This document shows, piece by piece, positions 8,164 through 15,769 of a stretch of 16,295 nucleotides of DNA. This DNA is from Clostridia bacterium (GTDB lineage: Bacteria; Bacillota; Clostridia; Oscillospirales; CAG-272). The notes under the pieces were generated by a model. The model ran no database searches. It was not told the origin of the DNA and was given only the letters and a program-made list of their open reading frames with translations. Numbering within the stretch: the first letter of the stretch is position 1; the number at the start of each line of letters is the position of its first letter. The stretch lies in contig JAGAFM010000080.1 in NCBI GenBank assembly GCA_017612655.1, forward strand, positions 1 through 16,295, read 5' to 3'. Position numbers and translations under genes: made by a program.

Positions 8164-8976
8164 ATGGCTTTTCAGATGATTGCCAATTATCATACGCATA
8201 CCTGGAGATGCGGACATGCCGCTCCGGACGAACGCGCCTATGTTGAGAAGGCGATCGAGGGCGGTTACGAGATTCTCGGATTTTCCGACCACGGTCCGCA
8301 GCGGTTTCCGAACGGATTTCATTCAGGCTTCCGCATGCAGCTGGATCAGCTCGAGGGATATATCAGGACGCTTACCGACCTTCGGGCGGAATACCGTAAA
8401 GAGATTACCATTCTGATCGGCTATGAGATGGAGTACTATCCGCTGCTGTTTCCGGAGACCCTGGAACGGGTGTGCGGCTATCCGATAGATTACATGATCC
8501 TCGGCCAGCATTTTATCGAGAACGAAATCACCCATCATTACGCGATGGACATCCGCACAGATCGGCGCCATCTCTCCACGTACGTGGATGAAATTCTGGA
8601 AGGCCTTTCGACCGGAGCGTATTCCTACGTTGCCCACCCGGATCTCCCGGACTGGGAGGGGGACCCGGAGTTCTACCGCAGCGAAATGATTCGCTTCTGC
8701 GAGGGAGCGAAACGGCTCGGCATCCCGATGGAAGTTAACCTGCTGGGACTCTCCGGCCGACGCTGCTATCCCTCTGCACGGTTTTTCCGGATCGCGGCGG
8801 AAGTCGGATGCGACATTGTGATCGGCTGCGACGCGCACTCTCCGGATATGGTCTTCGATCCCGCACTTCTCGCGTCTGCCGTCGATTTCTGCACGGGACT
8901 CGGACTCAGTCCGCTGCAGAAAGTGTCCCTGAAGGATCCCTGTCTTGCGCTGAAATCCTCCGGAAAGCGTTCCTGA
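8164..8976 (+). CDS. hisK: PHP-domain phosphoesterase, probable histidinol-phosphatase (HisJ/HisK type)
   Basis: This gene probably removes phosphate from L-histidinol phosphate, the penultimate step of histidine synthesis, using a trinuclear metal site. The 270-residue protein begins with the PHP motif NYHTHT (His10, His12) and continues with FSDHGP (Asp42, His43), GYEMEYYP (metal-ligand Glu), GQHF, VAHPDLPDW (metal-ligand His) and CDAHSPD near the C-terminus. That motif order matches the HisJ/HisK family (about 270 residues) and not the longer PolX or DnaE PHP domains. The ATG at 8164 follows GAGAAGGGAA by about 9 bases; a second ATG at 8176 has a worse spacing. No other his genes are in the window, so the substrate is inferred from the family alone, and another small phosphate ester is possible. 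Confidence 0.78.
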   Translation: MAFQMIANYHTHTWRCGHAAPDERAYVEKAIEGGYEILGFSDHGPQRFPNGFHSGFRMQLDQLEGYIRTLTDLRAEYRKEITILIGYEMEYYPLLFPETLERVCGYPIDYMILGQHFIENEITHHYAMDIRTDRRHLSTYVDEILEGLSTGAYSYVAHPDLPDWEGDPEFYRSEMIRFCEGAKRLGIPMEVNLLGLSGRRCYPSARFFRIAAEVGCDIVIGCDAHSPDMVFDPALLASAVDFCTGLGLSPLQKVSLKDPCLALKSSGKRS

Positions 8977-9002
8977 TTATCCTTAATCCGGACAAAACGA
9001 TT

Positions 9003-9006
9003 GGAG
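9003..9006 (+). promoter_or_regulatory. Ribosome binding site supporting start at 9016
   Basis: GGAG lies 9 bases before ATG 9016. An in-frame TTG at 9001 is upstream of this site and has no binding site of its own, and the exonuclease fold begins directly after the ATG, so 9016 is preferred. Confidence 0.6.
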
Positions 9007-9015
9007 ATTGGATGT

Positions 9016-9897
9016 ATGGAATACTGCGTGGTTGCGGATTTCGAGTGGGCGGTTACCCCCCACGCGTGTCCCGGAACAGGAAGATTTCTCTATCTGAACG
9101 AGATTCTGTCCTTTGGGGCCGTCCGGTTCGACCGGACGGGACATATTGCGGACCGGTTCTATTCTCTCGTCCGCCCCGATTATGTCGAGTATCTTCATCC
9201 GGTGGTTCTGGAATCCCTGAAGCTGAACCGTTCGGAACTGGCGGAAGCTCTTCCGTTTTCTGAGGTCTTTTCGGAGTTTCTTTCCTATGTGGACGGATCC
9301 TCCGTTTTCACCTGGGGCGGCTCGGACGAGAGCGCCGTAAAGCAGAACGAGCGTCTGAAGGGAAGTGCCGGCTCCGAACCGGGCAGGGTTCCGCCCATGT
9401 TCGATATTCAGCCCTTTATCTGCCGGTCCCTCGGCGTTTCAAAACCGTATCCCGGGCTCGGTACCGTTCTGCGCTCGGCCGGCCTCGAGTCTCCAGGCCT
9501 TCGCCACAACGCACTTTCCGACGCCGAAGACACCGTCCGAATTCTCCGCCTGCTTGCCGACCGGAAAAAAGATGCCCTGTCTTTTCTGTTCAGCAGGGAG
9601 CCCGGTCTTCGCCCCGGTTTCCAGGAACCTTCTTCCTGCATCCGTTCCGCCAAGCGCGATCCGGTTGACTGCCCCGTCTGCAGAAAAGAACTGCGAGTCG
9701 TAAGCTGGAACGTTCTCAGAGAAACCGACTCCATGGGGGTCTGCCTCTGCAGAGAGCACGGGAAATTTCTGTACCGCATTACGGCCGAAAAACGCAATGA
9801 CGGCTATTTCCCCGTCACGGCTCTCCGGCCTTATTCCGATCCGGAGTTTCGGAATCTGTACGACCGTTCCCGCTACCGTTCCGTGAACCGCCGATGA
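9016..9897 (+). CDS. DEDDh 3'-5' exonuclease with C-terminal zinc-ribbon-like domain
   Basis: This 293-residue protein looks like a member of the RNase T / DnaQ exonuclease superfamily, closest in style to KapD-like small exonucleases. The DEDDh residues can be read in order: Asp8 and Glu10 in ADFEW, Asp104 in GGSDESAV, and His164 with Asp169 in HNALSDAEDT. Such enzymes trim DNA or RNA 3' ends with two metal ions. After the nuclease domain (about 1-185) comes a basic linker and a domain with CPVC (Cys219, Cys222) and CLCREH (Cys243, Cys245, His248), a zinc-ribbon-like ligand set. This second half I do not recognise. An insertion (about residues 111-125) separates the third and fourth motifs. 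The stop overlaps the miaA start by 4 bases, so the proteins are made together, and an RNA substrate is an attractive but unproven guess. Confidence 0.82.
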   Translation: MEYCVVADFEWAVTPHACPGTGRFLYLNEILSFGAVRFDRTGHIADRFYSLVRPDYVEYLHPVVLESLKLNRSELAEALPFSEVFSEFLSYVDGSSVFTWGGSDESAVKQNERLKGSAGSEPGRVPPMFDIQPFICRSLGVSKPYPGLGTVLRSAGLESPGLRHNALSDAEDTVRILRLLADRKKDALSFLFSREPGLRPGFQEPSSCIRSAKRDPVDCPVCRKELRVVSWNVLRETDSMGVCLCREHGKFLYRITAEKRNDGYFPVTALRPYSDPEFRNLYDRSRYRSVNRR

Positions 9898-10871
9898 GTA
9901 CGGTGATTCGAAAAGAACCCGGGATAAAGGACCGGATTCTCTGCGTTGTCGGACCGACCGCAAGCGGAAAAACTGCGCTGGCCGTCGCGCTCGCGAAGCG
10001 CCTGGACGGAGAAATCATCTCCTGCGATTCCATGCAGATCTACGACAGGCTGTTCATCGGCACCGCCCGTCCGACCCCTGAGGAAATGGACGGCATTCCG
10101 CATCACCTGATCGGTTTTGCGGACCCGAGAGTTCCGTTTTCCTGCAGGGATTTCGCGGACGCCGCCGTTCCGATGATCCAACAGATCAGGGGGCGCGGAA
10201 AACTCCCGATCGTCTGCGGCGGCACGGGACTCTATCTGGACGCCCTCCTGCGGCCCATTGCTCCCGGCCCGGGATCGGATCCCGCGATTCGCAGAGAACT
10301 GGAAGAGGAGGTTGCCTCCGCCGGGATCGATAAGGCCTATTCACGCCTGCTGGAAGTCGATCCCGCCTCCTGCGTTCAAATTCATCCGAACAACACCCGC
10401 AGGGTGATTCGTGCACTGGAAATCTACCGGGTGACGGGGATTCCGAAGTCCGTCTGGGACGAACGGTCCCGGGAAAATCCCGACCGGTTTCCCCACTGCA
10501 TCATCGGGCTGACTTTCCATGACCGCGGGCTTCTGCAGAAACGGATCGATCTCCGCGTGGACCGGATGATGAAGGCAGGTTTGCTTGAGGAGGTATCATC
10601 ACTCCTTTCGGCCGGATATCTTCCCTCTGGTTCAACCGCTTCCCAGGCGATCGGATACAAGGAACTGATCGCGTATCTGGAAGGCAAAGGAACTCTGGAA
10701 GACGCCGTCGAGCAGATCCGGACTGCTACAAGACAGTATGCCAAGAGGCAGATGACCTGGTTCCGCAGAAATCCCTCAATCCATTGGATCTTCGCGGATT
10801 CACCCTCCGTGTCCGACCGGGAGGACGGGGTTCTCCGGGAAGCTCTTTCCATTTGGAATTCTAACGACTGA
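9894..10871 (+). CDS. miaA: tRNA dimethylallyltransferase MiaA
   Basis: MiaA transfers a dimethylallyl group to N6 of adenosine 37 in tRNAs reading codons that start with U, the first step of i6A/ms2i6A synthesis. It is 325 residues, normal for the family. The P-loop GPTASGKT is at 20-27. ISCDSMQIY (42-50) carries the catalytic Asp45 and tRNA-contacting residues. GIPHHLIG (67-74) and VCGGTGLYL (107-115) are family signatures. TRQYAKRQMTWFRR, with the arginine-rich tRNA-binding helix, lies near the C-terminus. The ATG overlaps the exonuclease stop (ATGA). In many Firmicutes hfq follows miaA; here the next gene is an HlyD-like adaptor, 25 bases away. Confidence 0.97.
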   Translation: MSTVIRKEPGIKDRILCVVGPTASGKTALAVALAKRLDGEIISCDSMQIYDRLFIGTARPTPEEMDGIPHHLIGFADPRVPFSCRDFADAAVPMIQQIRGRGKLPIVCGGTGLYLDALLRPIAPGPGSDPAIRRELEEEVASAGIDKAYSRLLEVDPASCVQIHPNNTRRVIRALEIYRVTGIPKSVWDERSRENPDRFPHCIIGLTFHDRGLLQKRIDLRVDRMMKAGLLEEVSSLLSAGYLPSGSTASQAIGYKELIAYLEGKGTLEDAVEQIRTATRQYAKRQMTWFRRNPSIHWIFADSPSVSDREDGVLREALSIWNSND

Positions 10872-10896
10872 TCCGCTCCGACAAAAGGAGGAAGAC

Positions 10897-12168
10897 ATGG
10901 ACAGCAGTTATTTAAAACAAATTCTGATCTACATTCTGACAACCCTGCTTTGCGTCGGGTTTGTCGCTTTCGTTGTCTACCATGTCGTCATCAGCGCAAA
11001 TACGGACCTGGAAGTGACACCTGTCGTATACAGCACGCAGGAGGACGCCAGGGTTTTTGACGCATATATTTTCCGGAGCGAGACACTGGTCTACACCACG
11101 ACGCCAAATTCGGAAGGCGGTATCAATCACCTGAAGGAAGACGGTGCGAAGGTCGCCGTCGGAGAGGCAATCTGCTCAGTCTTTCCGGCTTCGTCCAACG
11201 AGGAAACCATTCAGAGAATCAAGGAACTGGACCGCACCATCGAACTTCTGAAAAACAGCAATATTGAGGAAAACGTCAGTTACTCCGACACGCAGATCAT
11301 CGACGAATCGATCTACAATTCCTATTATACCATTCTGGACAGCATCTCTGCAGACAACGCCGGCTATGCCATGGCAAAGACGGACGGACTGATCTCCTCC
11401 CTCAATCAGCGCCTGATTATTACCCGACGGGTGGAAAACTTCAACAGGCAGATTGAACTCTACGAGGCCGAGAGGAACCGTCTGATCGGTGCGGGCGGGG
11501 AGGTCGCCGAAACAGTCTACGCACCGAAATCCGGCTATTATTACGCGGATATTGACGGGTTTGAAGACGTGTTCTCGGTGGATCGGATCCAGCACATGAC
11601 GCTGGACGAGTTCGACGATATCCTTTCCCACCAGTTCTCCGCTTCTCTGAGATACAACGAGAAGGGCGGCGTGAACTGCGGCAAGATCGTCACCGAGTTC
11701 AACTGGTACCTGGGGTGCAAGGTTTCAACGGAGGAGAGCCGGAACTTCACGGAAGGGTACACCTATACCGTAATTTTCCCTTACAACTCGGATGTGAGAA
11801 TCTCCATGATCCTCGATCGGATGATTCTTCAGGCGGACGACGATCGCGTCGCGCTGTTTTTCCGGACGAATGTCATTCCCGAAAACTTCAACTTCCTGCG
11901 CAGGCAGAGCGTTGACATTGTGGTTGAGTCTTATGTTGGATACAAGGTTCCGATTTCGGCGGTCCGTATCGTTAACGGCGTTCAGGGGGTGTATGTCCTC
12001 GAGGGCTACGTTGTGGAATTCCGCGAGATTAAGCCGATTCAGGAGATCAACGGGTTCTTCATCTGCGAAGAGAATGACGGATCTCCCGAAAAGAAGGGAC
12101 AGCTGGCGCTGTACGACCGGATTATCATTTCGGGAAGGAATCTCTATGAAGGAAAGATTATTTCGTAA
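10897..12168 (+). CDS. HlyD-family membrane-anchored adaptor-like protein
   Basis: This 423-residue protein has one N-terminal membrane anchor (about residues 7-32) and a long extracytoplasmic part. The layout is that of HlyD/membrane-fusion adaptors: a first beta-rich lipoyl-like half (about 52-97, with GGINHLKEDGAKVAVGEAICSV in pieces), a helical hairpin (about 101-196), a second lipoyl-like half opening with VYAPKSGYYY (207-216), and a C-terminal beta region. AAAGGAGG lies before the ATG. No ABC exporter, permease or outer-membrane partner is encoded next to it, and the host seems to be a Gram-positive. In Clostridia such adaptors are repeatedly found beside yggS and the division genes sepF and divIVA. 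That fits the next gene here, but sepF is not in the window. A role in envelope growth or division is inference; an adaptor for an unlinked exporter is the other choice. Confidence 0.78.
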   Translation: MDSSYLKQILIYILTTLLCVGFVAFVVYHVVISANTDLEVTPVVYSTQEDARVFDAYIFRSETLVYTTTPNSEGGINHLKEDGAKVAVGEAICSVFPASSNEETIQRIKELDRTIELLKNSNIEENVSYSDTQIIDESIYNSYYTILDSISADNAGYAMAKTDGLISSLNQRLIITRRVENFNRQIELYEAERNRLIGAGGEVAETVYAPKSGYYYADIDGFEDVFSVDRIQHMTLDEFDDILSHQFSASLRYNEKGGVNCGKIVTEFNWYLGCKVSTEESRNFTEGYTYTVIFPYNSDVRISMILDRMILQADDDRVALFFRTNVIPENFNFLRRQSVDIVVESYVGYKVPISAVRIVNGVQGVYVLEGYVVEFREIKPIQEINGFFICEENDGSPEKKGQLALYDRIIISGRNLYEGKIIS

Positions 12169-12170
12169 AC

Positions 12171-12191
12171 GGACGGCTGTTTTCGCTGTCC
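12171..12191 (+). other. Hairpin in the gap between hlyD-like gene and yggS
   Basis: GGACGGC can pair with GCTGTCC (7 pairs, one of them G-T) around a 7-base TGTTTTC loop, 2 bases after the adaptor gene's stop and 28 bases before the yggS start. No T-run follows, so it is not a standard terminator. Confidence 0.35.
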
Positions 12192-12219
12192 GGCGGAAGA
12201 TGGAACAGGAGGCGGTCAG

Positions 12220-12945
12220 ATGCAGGAAGAGATCTACTCCATGATCGAAGAAAGGCTGCAGTCCGTACGGGAACGAATCGCGCGGGCTGAGGCGCAGTCT
12301 CCCTATCATCAGACCGTTACCCTGATGGCCGTCACCAAAACGATCGACGCAGAACGGATCAATTATGTCCTGGACCGGTGCGGCATCACCGATATCGGGG
12401 AGAACCGTCCTCAGGAGCTTTGTGAAAAGTATCCGCTTCTTCATCTTTCGGACAAACGGGTTCATCAGATCGGAACGCTGCAGTCCAACAAGGTCAAAAT
12501 GATTCTCGACAAGGTCGCTCTGATTCACTCGCTCGATTCGCTCTCGCTTGCGAAAGAGATCGAGAAACAGGGCGGGAAAAGGGAATTGACCGCGGACTGC
12601 CTGATTGAGATCAATATCGGAAGGGAACCCCAGAAGGGGGGCATTCTTCCGGAAGAACTGGATCCCTTTTTCGAAACGGTTTCCGCCCTTCCGCACCTCT
12701 GCATCCGGGGACTCATGACGATTGCTCCGAATACCGGGGAACGCGCGGCGTATCTCCGTTACTTTGCAGAAACGCGCCGACTGTTTGAATCACTGTGCGC
12801 AAAGTATCTGTCAAAAACCCTTCCGAAAGAAAAAAAGCCGCTCCTGTCAATGGGAATGAGCGGCTCTTTCGAAGAAGCGGTTTTGTGCGGATCGGATATT
12901 GTGCGTGTCGGATCTGCGATTTTCGGAGAACGTACCTACCGCTGA
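12220..12945 (+). CDS. yggS: YggS/PipY family pyridoxal-phosphate homeostasis protein
   Basis: This protein family binds pyridoxal 5'-phosphate without known catalysis and balances the vitamin B6 pool and amino-acid metabolism. The 241-residue protein is a single alanine-racemase-like barrel. The PLP lysine is Lys40 in LMAVTK. Other hallmarks are GENRPQEL, VHQIGTLQSNKVK, EINIGREPQKGG, IRGLMTIAP and SMGMSGSFEEAV, followed by GSDIVRVGSAIFGER at the C-terminus, the phosphate-binding part. AGGAGG (12207-12212) lies 7 bases before the ATG. It is the last gene of the + strand run and converges with queA, with only 28 bases between them. In Firmicutes yggS commonly precedes sepF in the division cluster; that link is broken here. 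Confidence 0.95.
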   Translation: MQEEIYSMIEERLQSVRERIARAEAQSPYHQTVTLMAVTKTIDAERINYVLDRCGITDIGENRPQELCEKYPLLHLSDKRVHQIGTLQSNKVKMILDKVALIHSLDSLSLAKEIEKQGGKRELTADCLIEINIGREPQKGGILPEELDPFFETVSALPHLCIRGLMTIAPNTGERAAYLRYFAETRRLFESLCAKYLSKTLPKEKKPLLSMGMSGSFEEAVLCGSDIVRVGSAIFGERTYR

Positions 12946-12948
12946 ACG

Positions 12949-12961
12949 CCCTGCGGCAGGG
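12949..12961. terminator. Small symmetric hairpin between convergent yggS and queA
   Basis: CCCTG-CGG-CAGGG is a perfect 5-base-pair stem with a 3-base loop, 3 bases after the yggS stop and 12 bases beyond the queA stop. It sits where a bidirectional terminator would be expected, but neither strand has a T-run after it, so the call is weak. Confidence 0.35.
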
Positions 12962-12973
12962 TGAATGCAGCAA

Positions 12974-14050
12974 TCATAGAATCAGCATTGCGTCTCCAAA
13001 AGAGAAGAAGCGGTATTTCAATTGAATGGCTTCCTGATAGCACTTTAGAATGGTTTCCCGGTCGGAAAAGGCGGATACCAGCATCAGAAGGGTGCTTTCC
13101 GGCAGATGAAAATTGGTGATCATTGCGTCCACCGCCTTGAAACGGTATCCCGGATAGATGAAAATCCCGGTTTCTCCGCTCTGCGGACGGACAAATCCTC
13201 TTTCATCCGATACGGTCTCAAGCGTCCTCACGGCTGTGGTTCCCACCGCTAAGATACGACCGCCGTTCTGCCTGGTCCGATTGATCAGGTCTGCCGACTC
13301 TTCGCTGACGGAATAGTACTCGCGGTGCATGACATGGTCTTTGATCTTTTCCTCTTTCACCGGCCGGAACGTGCCAAGACCGACGTGAAGGAGGACGGGA
13401 GCCACCGATACTCCCATGCCACGGACTGACTCGAGAAGTTCTTTCGTGAAATGCAGTCCCGCGGTCGGGGCGGCGGCGGAGCCTTCCCATTTTGCATAGA
13501 CGGTCTGGTAACGGCTCTCATCCGACTGCTTTTTCCGGATGTAGGGGGGGAGCGGAAGCGAACCGATCTCATCGAGAAGCGCAAAAAAGGACGGGTAGGC
13601 CGTGTGGTCGTACCGAAAACGGATTACTCTCGTCCCGTCTTCCAGCGTTTGCTCCACTTCGCCTGTGAGCCTGCCTTCTCCGAATTCGGCGACCGTACCA
13701 GGCTTCAGTCTTCTTCCCGGGTGCACCATGGCTTCCCACCTGTCGTCCTCCATCTGCCGGAGCAGAAGAAATTCGACGGGCACTCTCGGTGATGGGCCGA
13801 CTTTTTCCCCGGTCAGACGAGCGGGAATCACTTTGGAATCGTTCAGGACCAGGGTGTCTCCCGGCTTGAGATAATCTACCAGATCGAAAAAGTGTCTGTG
13901 TTCGATGCTCCCGGTTTCCCGCCGGAGAACGAGCAGTCTGGATTCATCCCGCTTCGGAGCCGGCTCCTGGGCAATCAGCTCCTCCGGAAGGTCGTATGCG
14001 AAGTCACTGGTCCGCAGCTCCGTTTCCGGGTTTCTATTCGTCTCTTCCAT
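12974..14050 (-). CDS. queA: S-adenosylmethionine:tRNA ribosyltransferase-isomerase QueA
   Basis: QueA transfers and rearranges the ribose of SAM onto 7-aminomethyl-7-deazaguanine in tRNA to give epoxyqueuosine. From ATG 14050 the protein is 358 residues, normal for QueA. Family signatures in order: DFAYDLPEELIAQEP near the N-terminus, LVLNDSKVIPARL, PLPPYIRK, YQTVYAK followed by GSAAAPTAGLHFT, HVGLGTFRPV, HREYYSV, VGTTAVRTLE, ITNFHLPESTLLMLVSAF, and the C-terminal RFFSFGDAMLI. The reading frame stays open up to 14119, but the queA promoter boxes lie inside that extension, and AAAGGAAAGGG sits just before 14050, so the shorter form is chosen. The position after the YQTVYAK motif reads Trp-Glu-Gly-Ser where many homologs have an acidic-Pro-Gly-Ser turn. 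tgt, the usual partner, is not in the window. Confidence 0.97.
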   Translation of the reverse strand: MEETNRNPETELRTSDFAYDLPEELIAQEPAPKRDESRLLVLRRETGSIEHRHFFDLVDYLKPGDTLVLNDSKVIPARLTGEKVGPSPRVPVEFLLLRQMEDDRWEAMVHPGRRLKPGTVAEFGEGRLTGEVEQTLEDGTRVIRFRYDHTAYPSFFALLDEIGSLPLPPYIRKKQSDESRYQTVYAKWEGSAAAPTAGLHFTKELLESVRGMGVSVAPVLLHVGLGTFRPVKEEKIKDHVMHREYYSVSEESADLINRTRQNGGRILAVGTTAVRTLETVSDERGFVRPQSGETGIFIYPGYRFKAVDAMITNFHLPESTLLMLVSAFSDRETILKCYQEAIQLKYRFFSFGDAMLIL

Positions 14051-14090
14051 TCCGCATTGTCCCTTTCCTTTGCTTTTCGCCTTTCGCCGT

Positions 14091-14119
14091 ATTATACCAC
14101 AGTCCTGCCGGATTTGCAA
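14091..14119 (-). promoter_or_regulatory. queA promoter with extended -10
   Basis: Read on the minus strand, TTGCAA (14119-14114) is followed by a 17-base spacer and a perfect TATAAT (14096-14091). The bases just before the -10 are TGG, giving the extended TGnTATAAT form. Transcription would begin near 14084, leaving a leader of about 34 nt before ATG 14050. This is a vegetative sigma-A type promoter. Confidence 0.8.
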
Positions 14120-14181
14120 TCCGATAATCCAAACGCTTTTTGCTCATTTTCCGCCCAAAGCGGATCCTGCCTCAGAAGTTG

Positions 14182-14188
14182 AAAGGAG
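14182..14188 (+). promoter_or_regulatory. Ribosome binding site deciding the TTG start of the lipoprotein gene
   Basis: AAAGGAG lies 8 bases before TTG 14197. Starting there gives a textbook lipoprotein signal peptide (KK, hydrophobic core, Cys20). The in-frame TTG at 14140 would add 19 residues in front of it and has no binding site. I could not find a convincing + strand promoter between 14051 and 14181. Confidence 0.75.
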
Positions 14189-14196
14189 TGATTTCC

Positions 14197-15729
14197 TTGA
14201 AAAAATGGCCTCTCTCTGTATGCTTTCTTGCCGTCCTTCTGTCCGCGGTTGCCTGCGGCTCGTCGGAACTGCCGCCCGCACCGGAGTCGAACGACGGCAG
14301 CGTGACGGCGCCTTCCTCGGATTCCGAGTCTCAGCCGGAAGAACAGTCCTCAGCTCCGGCATACGATATTCCGGAACCGGAGCTTCCAGCAGTGGATTTT
14401 GGCGGAGAGTCCTTTCAACTGTACTGCGGAACCGTCGGCCTTGCAGGCAATCTAACCAGGCTGGGAACGCTTGGGGACGAGTACCTGCTGTTTCCCGCTG
14501 AATCGTTCCTTTCTTCCGAGGTCCTGACAGGCGAAGTGGTCAATGACGCTGTCTTCAACCGGAATCTCGCGGTAGAGGAACGGTTCAACCTCAAAATCAG
14601 GATTGTTGAATCCGAACTCCGCGCGGACCAGCTGGTTCAGGCCGGAGAACGCCTGGACCTGGTCATGGAAAGCGGTTCCATTCTTGCCGAAACGGCTTCC
14701 ACCGGAGCCTTTTACAATCTGCTGGATTTCCCGTATATAAATCTGGAGGCGGAATATTGGAGTCCGCGGTGCCTGGAAGGAACGATCGTGGACAACCTGG
14801 TTTATGTGATGCCGAACGATATCTGTCTCGATCCCCTCGTTCACACCGGTATTCTGTATTTTAACAAGCGGATCCTGGCGGAAAACGATCTGGAAAGCCC
14901 GTACGACATGGTCCATAACAACACCTGGACCCTCGATAACTTCCTGAATCTCGTACGTTCCGTCCACAAGGACCTGAACGGCGACGGGAAGATGGATCTC
15001 GACGACCTTTACGGCGGCGCCTTCCGGATTGAGTGGAGAATGGGAGCCTTCATGCAGTTCTACTACGGTGCCGGGCAGACCTACTCCAAAGTCGACGAGG
15101 AACAGGGAAGAGTGCTCGCGTTCAACGGAGAGATCGTGCAGTCGATCATTGACCGGCTGAGCGAGGTCATCGACGACAACAGCATCTGCATCGACAACGC
15201 CGATGTGGAGAAACTGAACGGGGACAACGCGACCTACGACAGCATGTTCCTCGAAGGAAAGGCTCTGTTCATTCAGCACTTTATCACGTCGACGGACGTG
15301 TTCCGCGAAATGGAGGACGACTTCGGCATCGTTCCGAATCCGAAGTACGATACCCAGCAGGACCGGTACTATCAGAAGGTGGACGTCGGTTCCGGAATGT
15401 TCTCGATCCCCGTGACGACCGCAAGCGACGAACAGACCGGGGCAATCACCGAATACATGGCCTGGCTTTCCCACTGCACCGTCCTGCCCGCGTATTATGA
15501 GATCACGATTAAGACCAAGCGCGTCCGGGACGAAGAGGCGGTCGAGATGCTGGATATCATCCGGAATTCGAGAGTCTTCGAGTTCGCGGATCTCTACTAT
15601 ACCACCATTCCCCACTATGTCTGGGATTCCTATACGGCACGTTCTTTCGCTAACAAGGTGGGGGCCAGCGAGAAACTGCTCAAGAAGCGTCTCGCGACTT
15701 ATGTCAGCAAGGTTCGCCGCATAGAGTAG
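14197..15729 (+). CDS. Lipoprotein, extracellular solute-binding protein (family 1-like), no adjacent transporter
   Basis: This 510-residue protein is probably the membrane-tethered binding component of an ABC importer, with sugars or oligosaccharides as likely ligands. The signal peptide (MKKW, hydrophobic to residue 19) ends at Cys20 in SAVAC, a lipobox with Ala at -3, less usual than Leu. A Ser/Pro/Glu-rich linker of about 45 residues follows. The body has the two-lobe binding-protein style: NDAVFNRNLAVEERFNLKI near the start, then LYFNKRI, and FGIVPNPKYDTQQDRYY in the second lobe. DLNGDGKMDLDD (259-270) fits a calcium-binding EF-hand-like loop (D259, N261, D263, D267, D270), often seen in clostridial binding proteins. 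No permease or ATPase gene is beside it: queA is divergent and rpsO follows with its own promoter. The ligand is unknown, and a sensing role is possible. Confidence 0.85.
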   Translation: MKKWPLSVCFLAVLLSAVACGSSELPPAPESNDGSVTAPSSDSESQPEEQSSAPAYDIPEPELPAVDFGGESFQLYCGTVGLAGNLTRLGTLGDEYLLFPAESFLSSEVLTGEVVNDAVFNRNLAVEERFNLKIRIVESELRADQLVQAGERLDLVMESGSILAETASTGAFYNLLDFPYINLEAEYWSPRCLEGTIVDNLVYVMPNDICLDPLVHTGILYFNKRILAENDLESPYDMVHNNTWTLDNFLNLVRSVHKDLNGDGKMDLDDLYGGAFRIEWRMGAFMQFYYGAGQTYSKVDEEQGRVLAFNGEIVQSIIDRLSEVIDDNSICIDNADVEKLNGDNATYDSMFLEGKALFIQHFITSTDVFREMEDDFGIVPNPKYDTQQDRYYQKVDVGSGMFSIPVTTASDEQTGAITEYMAWLSHCTVLPAYYEITIKTKRVRDEEAVEMLDIIRNSRVFEFADLYYTTIPHYVWDSYTARSFANKVGASEKLLKKRLATYVSKVRRIE

Positions 15730-15744
15730 CGCAGGGGATAACTG

Positions 15745-15769
15745 TTCCGACTTCCTTTCGAAGCCGGAA
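15745..15769 (+). terminator. Stem-loop after the solute-binding gene
   Basis: Sixteen bases past the stop, a 10-base arm (TTCCGACTTC) pairs with GAAGCCGGAA across a CTTTC loop with one A-C mismatch. There is no T-run after it (CCCGGATCCTT), so termination is uncertain; it may protect the mRNA 3' end. Confidence 0.45.

Noticed and set aside
11725..12696. 323-codon open frame on the minus strand over the hlyD-like and yggS genes
   Set aside because: It spans the junction of two well-supported + strand genes and shows no family motif.
14123..14128. GATAAT as a possible -10 box for the solute-binding gene on the + strand
   Set aside because: No -35-like hexamer lies 16-18 bases upstream, so the evidence is too weak to call a promoter.
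14140..14196. 19-codon N-terminal extension of the solute-binding protein
   Set aside because: No ribosome binding site, and it would bury the signal peptide; the TTG at 14197 with AAAGGAG 8 bases upstream is better.
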